64,000 bases of DNA from assembly GCF_009749405.1 (NCBI RefSeq), contig NZ_WBIQ01000002.1, positions 1 to 64,000 of the forward strand. Reading direction: 5' to 3'. Origin of the DNA: Agromyces lapidis. GTDB taxonomy: Bacteria > Actinomycetota > Actinomycetes > Actinomycetales > Microbacteriaceae. Below the pieces are notes generated by a model that made no database searches, was not told the origin of the DNA, and saw nothing but the letters and a program-made list of their open reading frames with translations. The translations under genes and the position numbers were made by a program. Positions 8,945 to 17,497 of this stretch are shown piece after piece (the first letter of the stretch is position 1; every line of letters begins with the position of its first letter).

Positions 8945-10039
8945 TCAGCCGAGGTGCTCGTGGAGGAACGCTGCGACGCGCACGCGCAGCGCCTCGTCGA
9001 GGATGCCGATCGAGTGCTCGCCGCCCGGCACGACGGCGAACTCGACGGGCACGCCCGCACTCCGAAGCTCGTCGGCGAGTCGCTGCGACTGGCCGAGCGG
9101 CACGATCTCGTCTTCGGCGTGCCCGATGAAGACGGGCGGGTCGCTCTCGTCGGCATGGGTCGCGGGCGAGGCATCCGCCGCCTGGGGGCATTGCTCGTCG
9201 TCGACGCCCGGTTCGCAGCCGAGGTACGCCGCGATGATGCTGCGCAGCCAGACGGATGCCCCGTCGGCGGCCAGCTCGTCGGCCCCGAGCCCGACGGGGC
9301 CCGAGAGCTCGACGACCGCGGCGACCCGCGATCCCTCGTCGAGCGCGCCCTCGCCCGAGGTGCCGAGCAGCGCCGCGAGGTTGCCGCCCGCCGATCCGCC
9401 GAAGGCGCCGATGCGCGCGGGGTCGATGCCGAACCGCTCGAACTGCTCGGGTTCGCGCAGCCACTCGACGGCGAGCGCCACGTCGTCGATCGCGGAGGGG
9501 AAGATCGCGTCGGGCACGAGCCGGTAGTCGACCGAGACGGCGACGAATCCCTCGCTCGCGAGCCAGCGGCAGACGTTCCGCCAGTCGGTGTTCGCCTTGT
9601 CGCCGCGCTGCCAACTGCCGCCGTGGATCGAGACGACGGCGGGCAGGCTCGGCGCGACATCGGTCGCGGCGCCGGCTTCGGCCGGGACCGCCGGGCCGGT
9701 GCCCGTATCGCCGAGGTCGGCGGCGGTGGAGACCGCGGTGACCGGGGTCGCCGGGTGGCAGACGTCGAGCGTCAGCAGGGTGCCGTCCTCGCGGACTCCG
9801 TACTCGAGGTCGGCGTCGACGACGATGCCCTCGGGCGGCGTGAAGGTGCGGATGCCGACGCGGTCGTTGCCGGCGACCTCGCTCGCCGAATCGAAGCCCG
9901 GCGGGTCGATCTCGCGAAGCTGCTGGTGGAAGCCCGAGAGCGCGACGATGCCCGCGATGGCGGCCGTCACGGCCGTCGCGGCCACTGCGACCCGCCTGCG
10001 GCGGTCGCCGGAGCCGCCTGTGCGTCGGGTCGAGTTCAC
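8945..10039 (-). CDS. Secreted or membrane-anchored alpha/beta hydrolase (esterase/lipase)
   Basis: GTG at 10039 has GGAG about 8 nt upstream and gives 364 residues; the frame is open further upstream but without support. An arginine-rich stretch and one hydrophobic helix (about 15-35) form a signal anchor. The catalytic part carries the oxyanion HGGSW motif (near 138), the nucleophile elbow FGGSAGG (near 205) and late D and H positions (DEIVPL, GGEHSIG), as in hormone-sensitive-lipase-type carboxylesterases. Substrate is unknown. It lies 31 bp downstream of the GNAT gene and may share its transcript. Confidence 0.82.
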   Translation of the reverse strand: MNSTRRTGGSGDRRRRVAVAATAVTAAIAGIVALSGFHQQLREIDPPGFDSASEVAGNDRVGIRTFTPPEGIVVDADLEYGVREDGTLLTLDVCHPATPVTAVSTAADLGDTGTGPAVPAEAGAATDVAPSLPAVVSIHGGSWQRGDKANTDWRNVCRWLASEGFVAVSVDYRLVPDAIFPSAIDDVALAVEWLREPEQFERFGIDPARIGAFGGSAGGNLAALLGTSGEGALDEGSRVAAVVELSGPVGLGADELAADGASVWLRSIIAAYLGCEPGVDDEQCPQAADASPATHADESDPPVFIGHAEDEIVPLGQSQRLADELRSAGVPVEFAVVPGGEHSIGILDEALRVRVAAFLHEHLG

Positions 10040-10070
10040 ACCGGGCTCCGGGTTCAGGGGTGGAGCGATG

Positions 10071-10598
10071 CTAACCCACGCGCAGGGACTTCGCCATGCA
10101 GACGCTGAACTGCTCGCCGACGTACGGGCCGAACTGCTCGATGTGCCGGTAGCCGTGCTTCTCGTACAGCGCGAGGGCGGCCAGGTGCCGCGGCCCCGTC
10201 TCGAGGACGATCTCGTCGAGGCCGAGCCCCGCGGCATCCGCCTCGATGCGCGCGAGCAGCGCGCCTGCGACGCCGAGTCCGCGACCCGACGGGGCGACGA
10301 ACATCCGCTTGAGCTCGCCGCGGGCCGGCGATCCGGCCGAGCCGGCAGCACCGCCGCCGACCGTGCCGGCGACGAGCGCGGCGACGCCGAGGGCGGTGCC
10401 GCTCGCGTCGCGCGCGACGTACAGCCGCACGTCGGGTCGCTCGAGCTGCCCGACATCGAGCAGGAAGCAGGCCTCGGGCGGGTACAGGCTTCGCGAGTAC
10501 TCGGTGCTGCCCTCGAGGAGGCGCTCCACCTCGGGTTGCCGGGGCGGTTCGATCGAGATCGCGACGGATGCTTCGGAGCGGAGTCGTTCGGACTGCAT
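10071..10598 (-). CDS. GNAT family N-acetyltransferase
   Basis: A 175-residue protein with the GNAT fold: the acetyl-CoA binding loop reads ELKRMFVAPSGRGLGVAGALL (about 95-115), and the C-terminal ALALYEKHGYRHIEQFG segment (about 145-162) is the usual end of the fold. The substrate cannot be inferred. It is divergent from the DEAD-box helicase with a 271-bp spacer. Confidence 0.88.
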   Translation of the reverse strand: MQSERLRSEASVAISIEPPRQPEVERLLEGSTEYSRSLYPPEACFLLDVGQLERPDVRLYVARDASGTALGVAALVAGTVGGGAAGSAGSPARGELKRMFVAPSGRGLGVAGALLARIEADAAGLGLDEIVLETGPRHLAALALYEKHGYRHIEQFGPYVGEQFSVCMAKSLRVG

Positions 10599-10869
10599 GC
10601 GCCGAGCGTAGGCGGGGCGCGTTTCGCGCAGGTTTCGCCCGGTGCACGGGGGTTTCCCAGCCGTTTTCCGCTATCGTGGTCGAGTCGGTTCTGGACACCG
10701 TGCGTTGCACGGATGGGTTTGTGAGTCTGTAGGGCCGGTTTCGAGACGTTCGGTCTCGGATAGTCACCGTATGTGAACGGCCCCGGTCGACGAAGTTCCG
10801 GGTTCTCAGTGTGCTGCGCTCGCAGTGGCGCTGCCATGTACATCGAGTACAACCCAGGAAGTCACCACC
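10599..10869 (+). promoter_or_regulatory. Structured leader/promoter region of the DEAD-box helicase
   Basis: No gene fits in these 271 bp. The region contains two small hairpins, CCGTGC-GTT-GCACGG (10698-10712) and CGAGAC-GTTCG-GTCTCG (10742-10758). A possible -10 (TATCGT near 10672) would leave a leader of nearly 200 nt. Long structured leaders are usual for cold-induced helicase mRNAs, but that role here is inferred. Confidence 0.35.
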
Positions 10870-13131
10870 ATGCCCAAGAACAAGAAGCCCAAGGGCGGCC
10901 GACCGGCCGCCAATTTCGACCCCTCGTACGCGAAGGGCGGCAAGGGCCGCGGCGCCCAGAAGACCGGCTCGCGCAGCCCCGGCCACCGCGGCTACCGCCC
11001 CGAGGAGGAGTCGCCCCGCAAGGAGCGCTGGTCGCGTGACGAGCGCGTCGCCTCGGGCCGCACCCCCCACCGCGCCGACCGTGAGGGCCGTGCCGCGAAC
11101 GACCGCGACGACCGCGCCCCCCGCCGCGAGTACGGCGACCGCCCGGCCCGCCCGCACTACCGGGAGGACCGTCCCGCGCGTTCGTACGATCGCGACGACC
11201 GCGCCCCGCGCTCGTTCGACCGCAACGAACGTCCGGCCCGTTCGTTCGACCGCAACGACCGCAACGACCGTCCGGCTCGTTCGTACGATCGCGACGAGCG
11301 TGCGCCGCGTCGCTTCGACCGCGACGAGCGTCCTGCTCGCTCGTTCGACCGCAACGATCGCAATGACCGTCCGGCTCGTTCGTTCGATCGGAACGACCGC
11401 AACGACCGTCCTGCTCGCTCGTTCGACCGCAACGACCGTCCGGCGCGTTCGTACGATCGCGACGACCGGGCTCCCCGCCGCTTCGATCGTGATGAGCGTC
11501 CTGCGCGTTCCTTCGACCGCGACGAGCGCCCGGCTCGTTCGTTCGATCGGAACGACCGCAACGACCGTCCTGCTCGCTCGTTCGACCGCAACGATCGTCC
11601 GGCGCGTTCGTACGACCGCGACGACCGGGCTCCCCGTCGCTTCGATCGTGATGAGCGTCCCGCACGTTCCTTCGACCGCAACGACCGCGGCCCGCGCCGT
11701 GAGTTCGACCGTCCCGGCTTCCAGGACTCGGGCCGTCGCCCCTCGAACTTCTACCCGGCTCGCGACGAGGCCCCGCGCTTCTCGGCGAACGACGACGTCG
11801 TGCTCGAGCGTCTCGAGGCCCAGGCCATTCAGGCCGACGCCGTCGACGGCGTGAGCTTCGGCGACCTCGGCCTCGGCGGCAACGTCGTCGCCGCGCTCGG
11901 ACAGCTCGGCGCCGTGTCGCCGTTCCCGATCCAGGCTGCGACGATCCCCGTCGTGCTCGAGGGTCGCGACGTGCTCGGCCGCGGCAAGACCGGCTCGGGC
12001 AAGACGATCGCCTTCGGCGCCCCCGCCGTCGAGCGGCTCATGCAGCTCTGGTCCGCCTCCGGCAAGGCCGGCGGCCGTCGCCAGATGGGCCGCAAGCCCC
12101 GCGCGCTCATCCTCGCGCCGACCCGTGAACTCGCCCTGCAGATCGACCGCACCGTGCAGCCCATCGCGCAGAGCGTCGGCCTCTTCACCACGCAGATCTA
12201 CGGCGGCGTTCCCCAGGGGCGCCAGGTCGGTGCGCTGCAGCGCGGCGTCGACATCGTGATCGGCACCCCCGGCCGCATCGAGGACCTCATCGAGCAGGGC
12301 CGCCTCGACCTCTCCGAGGTCGTCATCACGGTGCTCGACGAGGCCGACCACATGTGCGACCTCGGCTTCCTCGAGCCGGTGCAGCGCATCATCCGACGCA
12401 CCGCCGAGGGCGGCCAGAAGCTGCTCTTCTCGGCGACCCTCGACAAGGGCGTGGCGACGCTCGTCGACGAGTTCCTCGTCGACCCGGCCGTGCACGAGGT
12501 CGCCGGTGAAGACCAGGCCTCCTCGACGATCGACCACCGCGTCTTCGTCATCGAGAACCGCGACAAGCGCGACATCGTCGCCGAGCTCGCGAACCGCGAG
12601 GGCAAGACGCTCGTCTTCAGCCGCACCCGCGCCTTCGCCGAGGACCTCACCGACCACCTCGAGGACCGCGGCATCCGTGCCGTCGCCCTGCACGGCGACC
12701 TCAACCAGTCTCGCCGCACCCGTAACCTGCAGCAGCTCACGAGCGGCCGGGTCGACGTGCTCGTCGCGACCGACGTCGCAGCCCGGGGCATCCACGTCGA
12801 CGACATCGACCTGGTGATCCAAGCCGACGCCCCCGACGAGTACAAGACGTACCTGCACCGCGCCGGCCGCACCGGCCGCGCCGGCAAGCAGGGCCGCGTC
12901 GTGACCCTCATTCCGCGCAACCGCCAGCGCCGCCTGAGCGAGCTGCTCGACCGCGCCGAGATCGACGTCGACTTCGTCGACGTGCGACTCGGCGACGACC
13001 TGCACGGCGAACTCGCGCGCGAAGCGTTCGTCGAGGCCGTCGAGGCCGTCGAGGTTGTCGAGACCGTCGAGGTCGTCGACACGATCGAAGCCATCGAGAC
13101 CGAGGATGCCGCGGAGCAGACCGCCGTCTGA
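10870..13131 (+). CDS. DEAD-box RNA helicase with repetitive Arg/Asp/Asn-rich N-terminal region
   Basis: A 753-residue protein. Residues 1-300 are low complexity: after a lysine/glycine-rich start, about 18 variants of an (N/D)DRPARSFDRN module occupy residues about 95-275. The helicase core follows: a PFPIQ Q-motif region, Walker A GKTGSGKT (about 375), DEAD in VLDEADHMCDLGF (about 490), SAT motif (LLFSATL), and the C-terminal helicase domain with VATDVAARGIHV and HRAGRTGRAG. The last 35 residues are an acidic valine/glutamate repeat. The probable role is RNA remodelling in ribosome assembly or cold adaptation. ATG at 10870 follows AGGA; an upstream ATG at 10825 has weaker support. Confidence 0.93.
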   Translation: MPKNKKPKGGRPAANFDPSYAKGGKGRGAQKTGSRSPGHRGYRPEEESPRKERWSRDERVASGRTPHRADREGRAANDRDDRAPRREYGDRPARPHYREDRPARSYDRDDRAPRSFDRNERPARSFDRNDRNDRPARSYDRDERAPRRFDRDERPARSFDRNDRNDRPARSFDRNDRNDRPARSFDRNDRPARSYDRDDRAPRRFDRDERPARSFDRDERPARSFDRNDRNDRPARSFDRNDRPARSYDRDDRAPRRFDRDERPARSFDRNDRGPRREFDRPGFQDSGRRPSNFYPARDEAPRFSANDDVVLERLEAQAIQADAVDGVSFGDLGLGGNVVAALGQLGAVSPFPIQAATIPVVLEGRDVLGRGKTGSGKTIAFGAPAVERLMQLWSASGKAGGRRQMGRKPRALILAPTRELALQIDRTVQPIAQSVGLFTTQIYGGVPQGRQVGALQRGVDIVIGTPGRIEDLIEQGRLDLSEVVITVLDEADHMCDLGFLEPVQRIIRRTAEGGQKLLFSATLDKGVATLVDEFLVDPAVHEVAGEDQASSTIDHRVFVIENRDKRDIVAELANREGKTLVFSRTRAFAEDLTDHLEDRGIRAVALHGDLNQSRRTRNLQQLTSGRVDVLVATDVAARGIHVDDIDLVIQADAPDEYKTYLHRAGRTGRAGKQGRVVTLIPRNRQRRLSELLDRAEIDVDFVDVRLGDDLHGELAREAFVEAVEAVEVVETVEVVDTIEAIETEDAAEQTAV
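11160..11690 (+). repeat. In-frame coding repeats of the helicase N-terminus
   Basis: Roughly 24-36-bp modules encoding DRPARSFDRN, DRAPRRFDRD and close variants are repeated about 18 times with high nucleotide identity (for example CGTCCGGCTCGTTCG and CGTCCTGCTCGCTCG). The identity suggests recent expansion by slippage or recombination. Confidence 0.85.
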
Positions 13132-13149
13132 GTCGCGACCGACCGAGCC

Positions 13150-13180
13150 GAGGGCCCGCATCCGATGGATGCGGGCCCTC
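13150..13180 (+). terminator. Hairpin terminator after the helicase gene
   Basis: A perfect 14-bp stem, GAGGGCCCGCATCC (13150-13163) and its complement (13167-13180), with a 3-nt loop, lies 19 bp after the helicase stop. There is no clear T-run, as is usual at this GC content. Confidence 0.8.
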
Positions 13181-13313
13181 GTCGTTCCGGCACCTCGGGG
13201 TGCGAGCAGGGCGGGTCGTCCGTCGCGCGGCGGGCCGCATCGATACGATGGGCGCGACGCGCGGGGTCGTCGTCTCGGCGACCGGGTTCCGGCGTGAGAC
13301 CTGGAGGTCGAGC

Positions 13314-14042
13314 ATGAGTGATCCCGGCGCCGCGCAGAACTCCGAACCGGCCCACGCATCCGAACCGGCGGCTTCGTCCGCACCGCCGGCCGCGTCGGCA
13401 GCCGCACCGCCGGCGACGGTCAGCCGCACGATGCTCATCTGGTTCGGCATCGCGATCGTCGTGCTCTCGTTCGTCGCGGCGTTCCTCGGGTCGACGCTCG
13501 CCCGTTCGGCCGACGCCGCGGATGCCGCAGCCACGCCGACCCCGACGGTCGACGAGGCCGCCTACGAGGAGGCGCTCGAAGAGATCCTCCCGGCGGGCTC
13601 GGCCGTGCGTGCCGGCTCCGGCGCTCCCGAGTCCGGCAAAGGCTACGAGGGCGACGTCTACCTCGACATGGCCAGCTCCGACGTCTACGTGTTCCAGAAC
13701 GGCGACTGGGCCATCGCCGGCAACATCCGAGCGGAGGCGGCTGAGAACCTCACGGGCGCGACCGGAGCGACGGGGGCGACCGGGGCGACGGGGGCGACCG
13801 GGGCGACGGGTGCGACCGGGGAGACGGGCGCCACGGGCGCTCCCGGGGCACCGGGCACGCAGGTCCTCCTCGGTGCGGGAACGCCCCAGGACGAGACCTG
13901 CACGGCCGACGGCGACGTCTACATCGACACCTCGGTTTCGGCCTTCTACCAGTGCGACGCCGGTGCGTGGGTGCTCTTCGGGCCGCCGTCCGCTCCGCCC
14001 ACGGCCACCGACGAGGCCACCGAGGAGCCCGCCGAGGGCTGA
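13314..14042 (+). CDS. Membrane protein with collagen-like Gly-Ala-Thr repeat
   Basis: A 242-residue protein. Residues 1-38 are an alanine/proline-rich cytoplasmic segment and one transmembrane helix spans about 41-65. The outside part has two similar modules (GYEGDVYLDMASSDVYVFQNGDW at about 105 and DGDVYIDTSVSAFYQCDAGAW at about 200) flanking a GAT/GET/GAP collagen-like tract at about 145-182. The paired modules resemble those beside collagen-like tracts in bacterial surface proteins. ATG at 13314 has GGAGG 7 nt upstream. Function is unknown; a structural or adhesive surface role is plausible. Confidence 0.8.
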   Translation: MSDPGAAQNSEPAHASEPAASSAPPAASAAAPPATVSRTMLIWFGIAIVVLSFVAAFLGSTLARSADAADAAATPTPTVDEAAYEEALEEILPAGSAVRAGSGAPESGKGYEGDVYLDMASSDVYVFQNGDWAIAGNIRAEAAENLTGATGATGATGATGATGATGATGETGATGAPGAPGTQVLLGAGTPQDETCTADGDVYIDTSVSAFYQCDAGAWVLFGPPSAPPTATDEATEEPAEG

Positions 14043-14086
14043 CCCGCACCGCGGCCGGCCGGAGGACGCGCCCGCGATGATCTGAT

Positions 14087-14142
14087 CGTGGTGTCGTGGT
14101 GTCGTGGTGTCGTGGTGTCGTGGTGTCGTGGTGTCGTGGTGT
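14087..14142 (+). repeat. Seven tandem copies of the octamer CGTGGTGT
   Basis: Seven exact head-to-tail copies of an 8-bp unit lie between the convergent collagen-like gene and rskA, 12 bp beyond the rskA stop at 14155. Since 8 is not a multiple of 3, the frames that read through it are not real genes. Copy number is likely to vary between strains. Confidence 0.95.
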
Positions 14143-14154
14143 CGCGATGCCGAC

Positions 14155-14967
14155 TCAGGTGGCGATGACGGCGATCGGCTCGGTCGTGGGCTCCGGCGAG
14201 CCGCCCGCGGGTTCGACCGTGATGCCCACGGCGGTGCCCGAGGCGAACTCGCCCTCGAGGAGGCGCCAGGCCTCGTCGCCCCGCACATCGAACGTCCCGG
14301 CCGAGACCGCGCCGGACTCGTCGATGTACCAGAGCTCGTAGGTGTGCTCGTCGCCCACATCGGGGAGGCCCTCGGCGACGATCGCGCTGCGGCCCTGCTC
14401 GGCCGACCAGACGAGCGTCACCTCGCCGCCGCCGGGCACGTCGGCACTGGCCTGCTCGGCGTCGGGCGCTTCGGCGAGCGCCGTCATCTCGCGCTGCGCC
14501 CCCCATCCGTTGGGGCCGACCCAGTTCGTGCCGACGACCACGCCGACGACGAGCAGCACGAGGGCCGCAGCCGACGACAGCACCGCAGCGAGACGGCGAC
14601 GGCGACGGCGTGCCGCGAGCTCGTCGACGAGCGGCGCAGGCTCGACCGGCGCGGGCTCGACCGGCGCGACATAGTCTGACCGCGGACGGCCGGACCCCCC
14701 GGCCGGGCGCTCCTGCGGGGCCGTGTCCAGGCGGGCGAAGAGATCGGCCTTCAGGCCCGGCGGCGGCGCGAGCGGCGGCAGTGACTCGCCGAGCGACGCG
14801 GCGGCAGCGCGGAACGCCTCGACCTCGGCCCGCAGCTCGGCCGAGCTCTCGAGCGCGTGCTCGAAGCGGAGACGGTCGGGTTCGTCGAGCGCTCCGAGCG
14901 CGTACGCCGGGGTGAGCTCGCGCAATTCGTCGAACTCGCTCCCTGGCCGGTCATCGGCTCCGCTCAT
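14155..14967 (-). CDS. rskA: RskA-type membrane anti-sigma factor
   Basis: A 270-residue protein with a cytoplasmic helical sigma-binding domain (1-95; LTPAYALGALDEPDRLRFE near 15), an arginine-rich stop (about 134) and one transmembrane helix (about 138-158). The extracytoplasmic RskA domain carries the usual EGLPDVGDEHTYELWYI and VSAGTF stretches. It binds and holds its sigma factor until proteolysis releases it. ATG at 14967 overlaps the sigma stop (ATGA), confirming translational coupling with sigK. Confidence 0.9.
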   Translation of the reverse strand: MSGADDRPGSEFDELRELTPAYALGALDEPDRLRFEHALESSAELRAEVEAFRAAAASLGESLPPLAPPPGLKADLFARLDTAPQERPAGGSGRPRSDYVAPVEPAPVEPAPLVDELAARRRRRRLAAVLSSAAALVLLVVGVVVGTNWVGPNGWGAQREMTALAEAPDAEQASADVPGGGEVTLVWSAEQGRSAIVAEGLPDVGDEHTYELWYIDESGAVSAGTFDVRGDEAWRLLEGEFASGTAVGITVEPAGGSPEPTTEPIAVIAT

Positions 14968-15554
14968 GTCGTCACCCCCAGCAGTTCGCGCAATCGGATC
15001 ATGCCATCGCGCAGTCGGGTCTTCACCGTACCGAGCGGGAGATCGAGGCGCGCGGCGATCTCGGATTGGGTGCAGCCGCCGTAGTAGGCCAGTGCGAGGC
15101 ATTCACGCTGGGCAGGGCTGAGCTCGGCGAGCGCGCCGCTCACGCGTTCGTGCTCGACGGCGATCTCGGCCGCCTCTGCGACTTCGTCGACGGGCACCTC
15201 GAGGTCGCGGATGCCGGTGCGCAGGTCGCGCTCCCGCGACGCCTGCGCCGAGCGAACCCGGTCGACGGCGCGACGGTGCGCGAGGGTCAACAGCCAAGCG
15301 GTCGCAGCGCCCCGGGCGGGATCGAACCGGGCGGCGGTCTGCCATGCCTCGAGGAACACGTCCTGCGTCACCTCCTCGGCCTGGGCGGCGTCGACGAGCA
15401 CTCGGCGGACCAGCCCGAAGACGCGGGGTGCGGTCTCGTCGTATAACCGGCTGAACGCGTCACGGTCGCCCGCCGCAGTCGCGACGAGCAGCTCGTCGAG
15501 CGTGGCGGAGCGCACCTCGAGTTGCTCTCCGTCGTCGACCACGGGATCCAGCAT
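14964..15554 (-). CDS. sigK: ECF sigma factor of the SigK type
   Basis: A 196-residue ECF sigma factor. Region 2 spans about 28-95 ([33 protein letters not shown]) and region 4 about 135-190 ([23 protein letters not shown]). The coupled RskA-type anti-sigma and the adjacent dipZ and fasciclin genes identify it as SigK-like rather than another ECF. ATG at 15554 lies 65 bp after the dipZ stop; upstream in-frame starts are possible but would lengthen the N-terminus beyond the family norm. It is probably read from the dipZ promoter. Confidence 0.88.
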   Translation of the reverse strand: MLDPVVDDGEQLEVRSATLDELLVATAAGDRDAFSRLYDETAPRVFGLVRRVLVDAAQAEEVTQDVFLEAWQTAARFDPARGAATAWLLTLAHRRAVDRVRSAQASRERDLRTGIRDLEVPVDEVAEAAEIAVEHERVSGALAELSPAQRECLALAYYGGCTQSEIAARLDLPLGTVKTRLRDGMIRLRELLGVTT

Positions 15555-15619
15555 GCCAGAGCGCGTCGGTCCTGGCCCCCTCCTTCGCGGCGGCATCGAT
15601 CGCGGTACCAGGACATGGG

Positions 15620-17356
15620 TCATCCGAACGTGAAGGAGAAGGCCTCGACCCCGACCGGGATCTCGACGGTGAGCGAGCCGGGTGCCGAAGCATCCGTCTC
15701 GTGCAGCGCATACGATCTCGGCACGCCCGAGACCTCGACCCGACGTACTTGGCTGCCCTCGCGGAGGATGACCGTCCCCTCGCCGGCGAGGACCATGCGA
15801 ACCTCGCGCGCGCTGTATTCCAGGTGCACGGATGCCCCGTCCGAGCCTGCGCCGGGCGTGATCGACTGGGTGCCGAGCGCCCATTCGCCATCGAGCGAGA
15901 AGGTGTCCGCAGGCTGTTCCTCGGGCGTGGTGAAGGTCGTCGTCGATCGGCGATACTGCTCGTCGCCCGCGAAGTTCACCTGCTTCGTGGTGCCGAGATA
16001 GGTCTCGGGCGTCGTGGAGCCGGCCGGCGGGGTGTCGTCGTCGAGGTCGGTCGGCGACTGCAGCGCTACGTCGGAGTCGGCGTCGACGAGGAGCTCGCGG
16101 ATCAGCCGCTCGGTGCGGTCGTAGTGCCCCTCGCCGAAGGAGACCTGCCGCACGGTGCCGTCGGCGTCGATCAGGTAGTGCGCGGGCCAGTACCGGTTGC
16201 GGTAGTTGGTCCAGGTGGCGAGAGAGTTGTCGAGTGCGACCGGGTAGTCGATGCCGAACGACTCGATGCCGGCGGCGACGTTGCGGGGCTCCTTCTCGAA
16301 GGCGTACTCGGGGGAGTGGACGCCGATGACGGTGAGCCCCGCCTCCCGATACGCCTCGTCCCAGGCGACGACGTGCGGAATCGAGCGCTGGCAGTTGATG
16401 CACGAGTATGCCCAGAAGTCGATGAGCACCACCCGACCGCGCAGATCGTCGAGATCGATCGCCGCGCCGTCGGCGGTGTTGAACCACTGCTGGATACCGC
16501 GGATCGACGGCGCTTCACCGCAGGACTCGAGTTCGGCCGCACCGTTCGTGCAGTTCGACAGCTCGCGGTTCTCGTCGGTGACGAGGCCGCCGAGATCGAG
16601 GGCCTCCGTGACCTCCTCGGATTGCGCGAGGCTGCGCTGCAGATCGGCCGTGTAGTCGGGCACGAGCCGCTGCAGCGCCTGCGGCAGGTTGAACGCGAGG
16701 CCCACCGCGAGCGCGATCATCACGATGCCGCCGGCGATGCGGATGCCTCGTTGATGACGCCGGAAGGTCGAGAGGCGCTCGGCCATCCGGCGGCCCGCGA
16801 GCGCGAAGAAGAGGAGGGGCGCGGCGGCGCCGATCGCGAAGGAGATCGTGAGCACGACCGTCTCGACGCCGATGCGGCCGGTCGAACCCGCGACGGTGAT
16901 CGCCGCGAGCACGGGGCCTGCGCACGGCACGTACACCGCGCCGAGCGCGAAGCCGAGGCCGAAGCCTCCGCGGTCGGTGCCGACCGCCTTGCGCGGGATC
17001 CACGAGAACGGCTTCTCGAGCAGTTCCTCGAAGCGGGGCACGATGAGGCCGATGCCGATCAGGGCGAGCACGACGAGGCCGGCCCAGCGGAGCACGTCCT
17101 GCGGGAGTCCGAGGAGGCCGAGCAGCAACGATCCGGCGAGCGTCACCAGGCTGAAGCTCACGACGAGGCCGGCGATCACGAGGTAGGGGCGCCAGGGGCT
17201 CGGTGCGCGGATCTCGCCCGTGGTCGCGGACGACGCCCCGCTGCGCGCGCTCTGCGCGCCGCCGGAGAGCAGGATGACGGGCAGTACCGGCAGAATGCAC
17301 GGCGAGATGCCGGTGATCAGGCCGCCGGCGAGTCCGATGAGAGCGAGAGCGAGCAC
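15620..17356 (-). CDS. dipZ: DipZ: CcdA-type membrane thiol transporter fused to thioredoxin-like domain
   Basis: A 578-residue protein from GTG at 17356, which has a GAGGA ribosome site. Residues 1-260 form a CcdA/DsbD-beta-like membrane domain with its two redox cysteines in SPCILP (C20) and VPCAGP. Residues about 285-430 form a TlpA/thioredoxin-like domain with C319-I-N-C322 (YSCINCQ). The C-terminal 145 residues are a beta-rich extracytoplasmic domain. It carries reducing or oxidising equivalents across the membrane to exported proteins. In mycobacteria dipZ lies next to SigK-controlled fasciclin genes, as here. Confidence 0.9.
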   Translation of the reverse strand: MLALALIGLAGGLITGISPCILPVLPVILLSGGAQSARSGASSATTGEIRAPSPWRPYLVIAGLVVSFSLVTLAGSLLLGLLGLPQDVLRWAGLVVLALIGIGLIVPRFEELLEKPFSWIPRKAVGTDRGGFGLGFALGAVYVPCAGPVLAAITVAGSTGRIGVETVVLTISFAIGAAAPLLFFALAGRRMAERLSTFRRHQRGIRIAGGIVMIALAVGLAFNLPQALQRLVPDYTADLQRSLAQSEEVTEALDLGGLVTDENRELSNCTNGAAELESCGEAPSIRGIQQWFNTADGAAIDLDDLRGRVVLIDFWAYSCINCQRSIPHVVAWDEAYREAGLTVIGVHSPEYAFEKEPRNVAAGIESFGIDYPVALDNSLATWTNYRNRYWPAHYLIDADGTVRQVSFGEGHYDRTERLIRELLVDADSDVALQSPTDLDDDTPPAGSTTPETYLGTTKQVNFAGDEQYRRSTTTFTTPEEQPADTFSLDGEWALGTQSITPGAGSDGASVHLEYSAREVRMVLAGEGTVILREGSQVRRVEVSGVPRSYALHETDASAPGSLTVEIPVGVEAFSFTFG

Positions 17357-17384
17357 GGGTTCCTCGTTTCGTGGGTCGAACGTG

Positions 17385-17412
17385 ATTCGGAGCCGACGGC
17401 CGAACCGATTGG
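17385..17412 (-). promoter_or_regulatory. SigK-like promoter for dipZ (and sigK-rskA)
   Basis: On the minus strand CCAATCG (17412-17406) is followed by exactly 15 nt and CCGAAT (17390-17385). The same pattern with the same spacing occurs on the opposite strand for the fasciclin gene. It resembles the mycobacterial SigK consensus (CCATCC and CCGAAT, from memory) and predicts a leader of about 20 nt. Confidence 0.65.
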
Positions 17413-17423
17413 TCGAAGAAGTT

Positions 17424-17452
17424 CCAATCCGCGTCGGGGTCGCCTCCGAATC
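17424..17452 (+). promoter_or_regulatory. SigK-like promoter for the fasciclin lipoprotein
   Basis: CCAATCC (17424-17430), 15 nt, then CCGAATC (17446-17452), ending 45 bp before the ATG. Together with the mirror-image copy for dipZ it indicates coordinated control of both genes by the linked SigK-type sigma factor. Confidence 0.65.
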
Positions 17453-17497
17453 CCCTGTGACGGCCCGCTCGGGGCCGCGATCCGAAGGAGGAGATCC

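Noticed and set aside
11157..11681. Arg/Ser-rich antisense frame (SKERAGRSSRS-type), reminiscent of an SR protein
   Set aside because: Reverse reading of the helicase repeats; no independent start signal.
10054..13407. 1117-codon open frame opposite the DEAD-box helicase
   Set aside because: It mirrors the helicase codons in a GC-rich gene, has low-complexity valine/alanine repeats, runs through several real genes and their terminator, and lacks a ribosome site or family.
13140..14150. Repeat arrays considered as CRISPR
   Set aside because: The repeats are contiguous, without unique spacers, and no cas gene is present.
14096..14679. Frames reading through the octamer repeat (MVSWCRGV-type)
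   Set aside because: They come from the 8-bp tandem repeat in three frames and overlap rskA.
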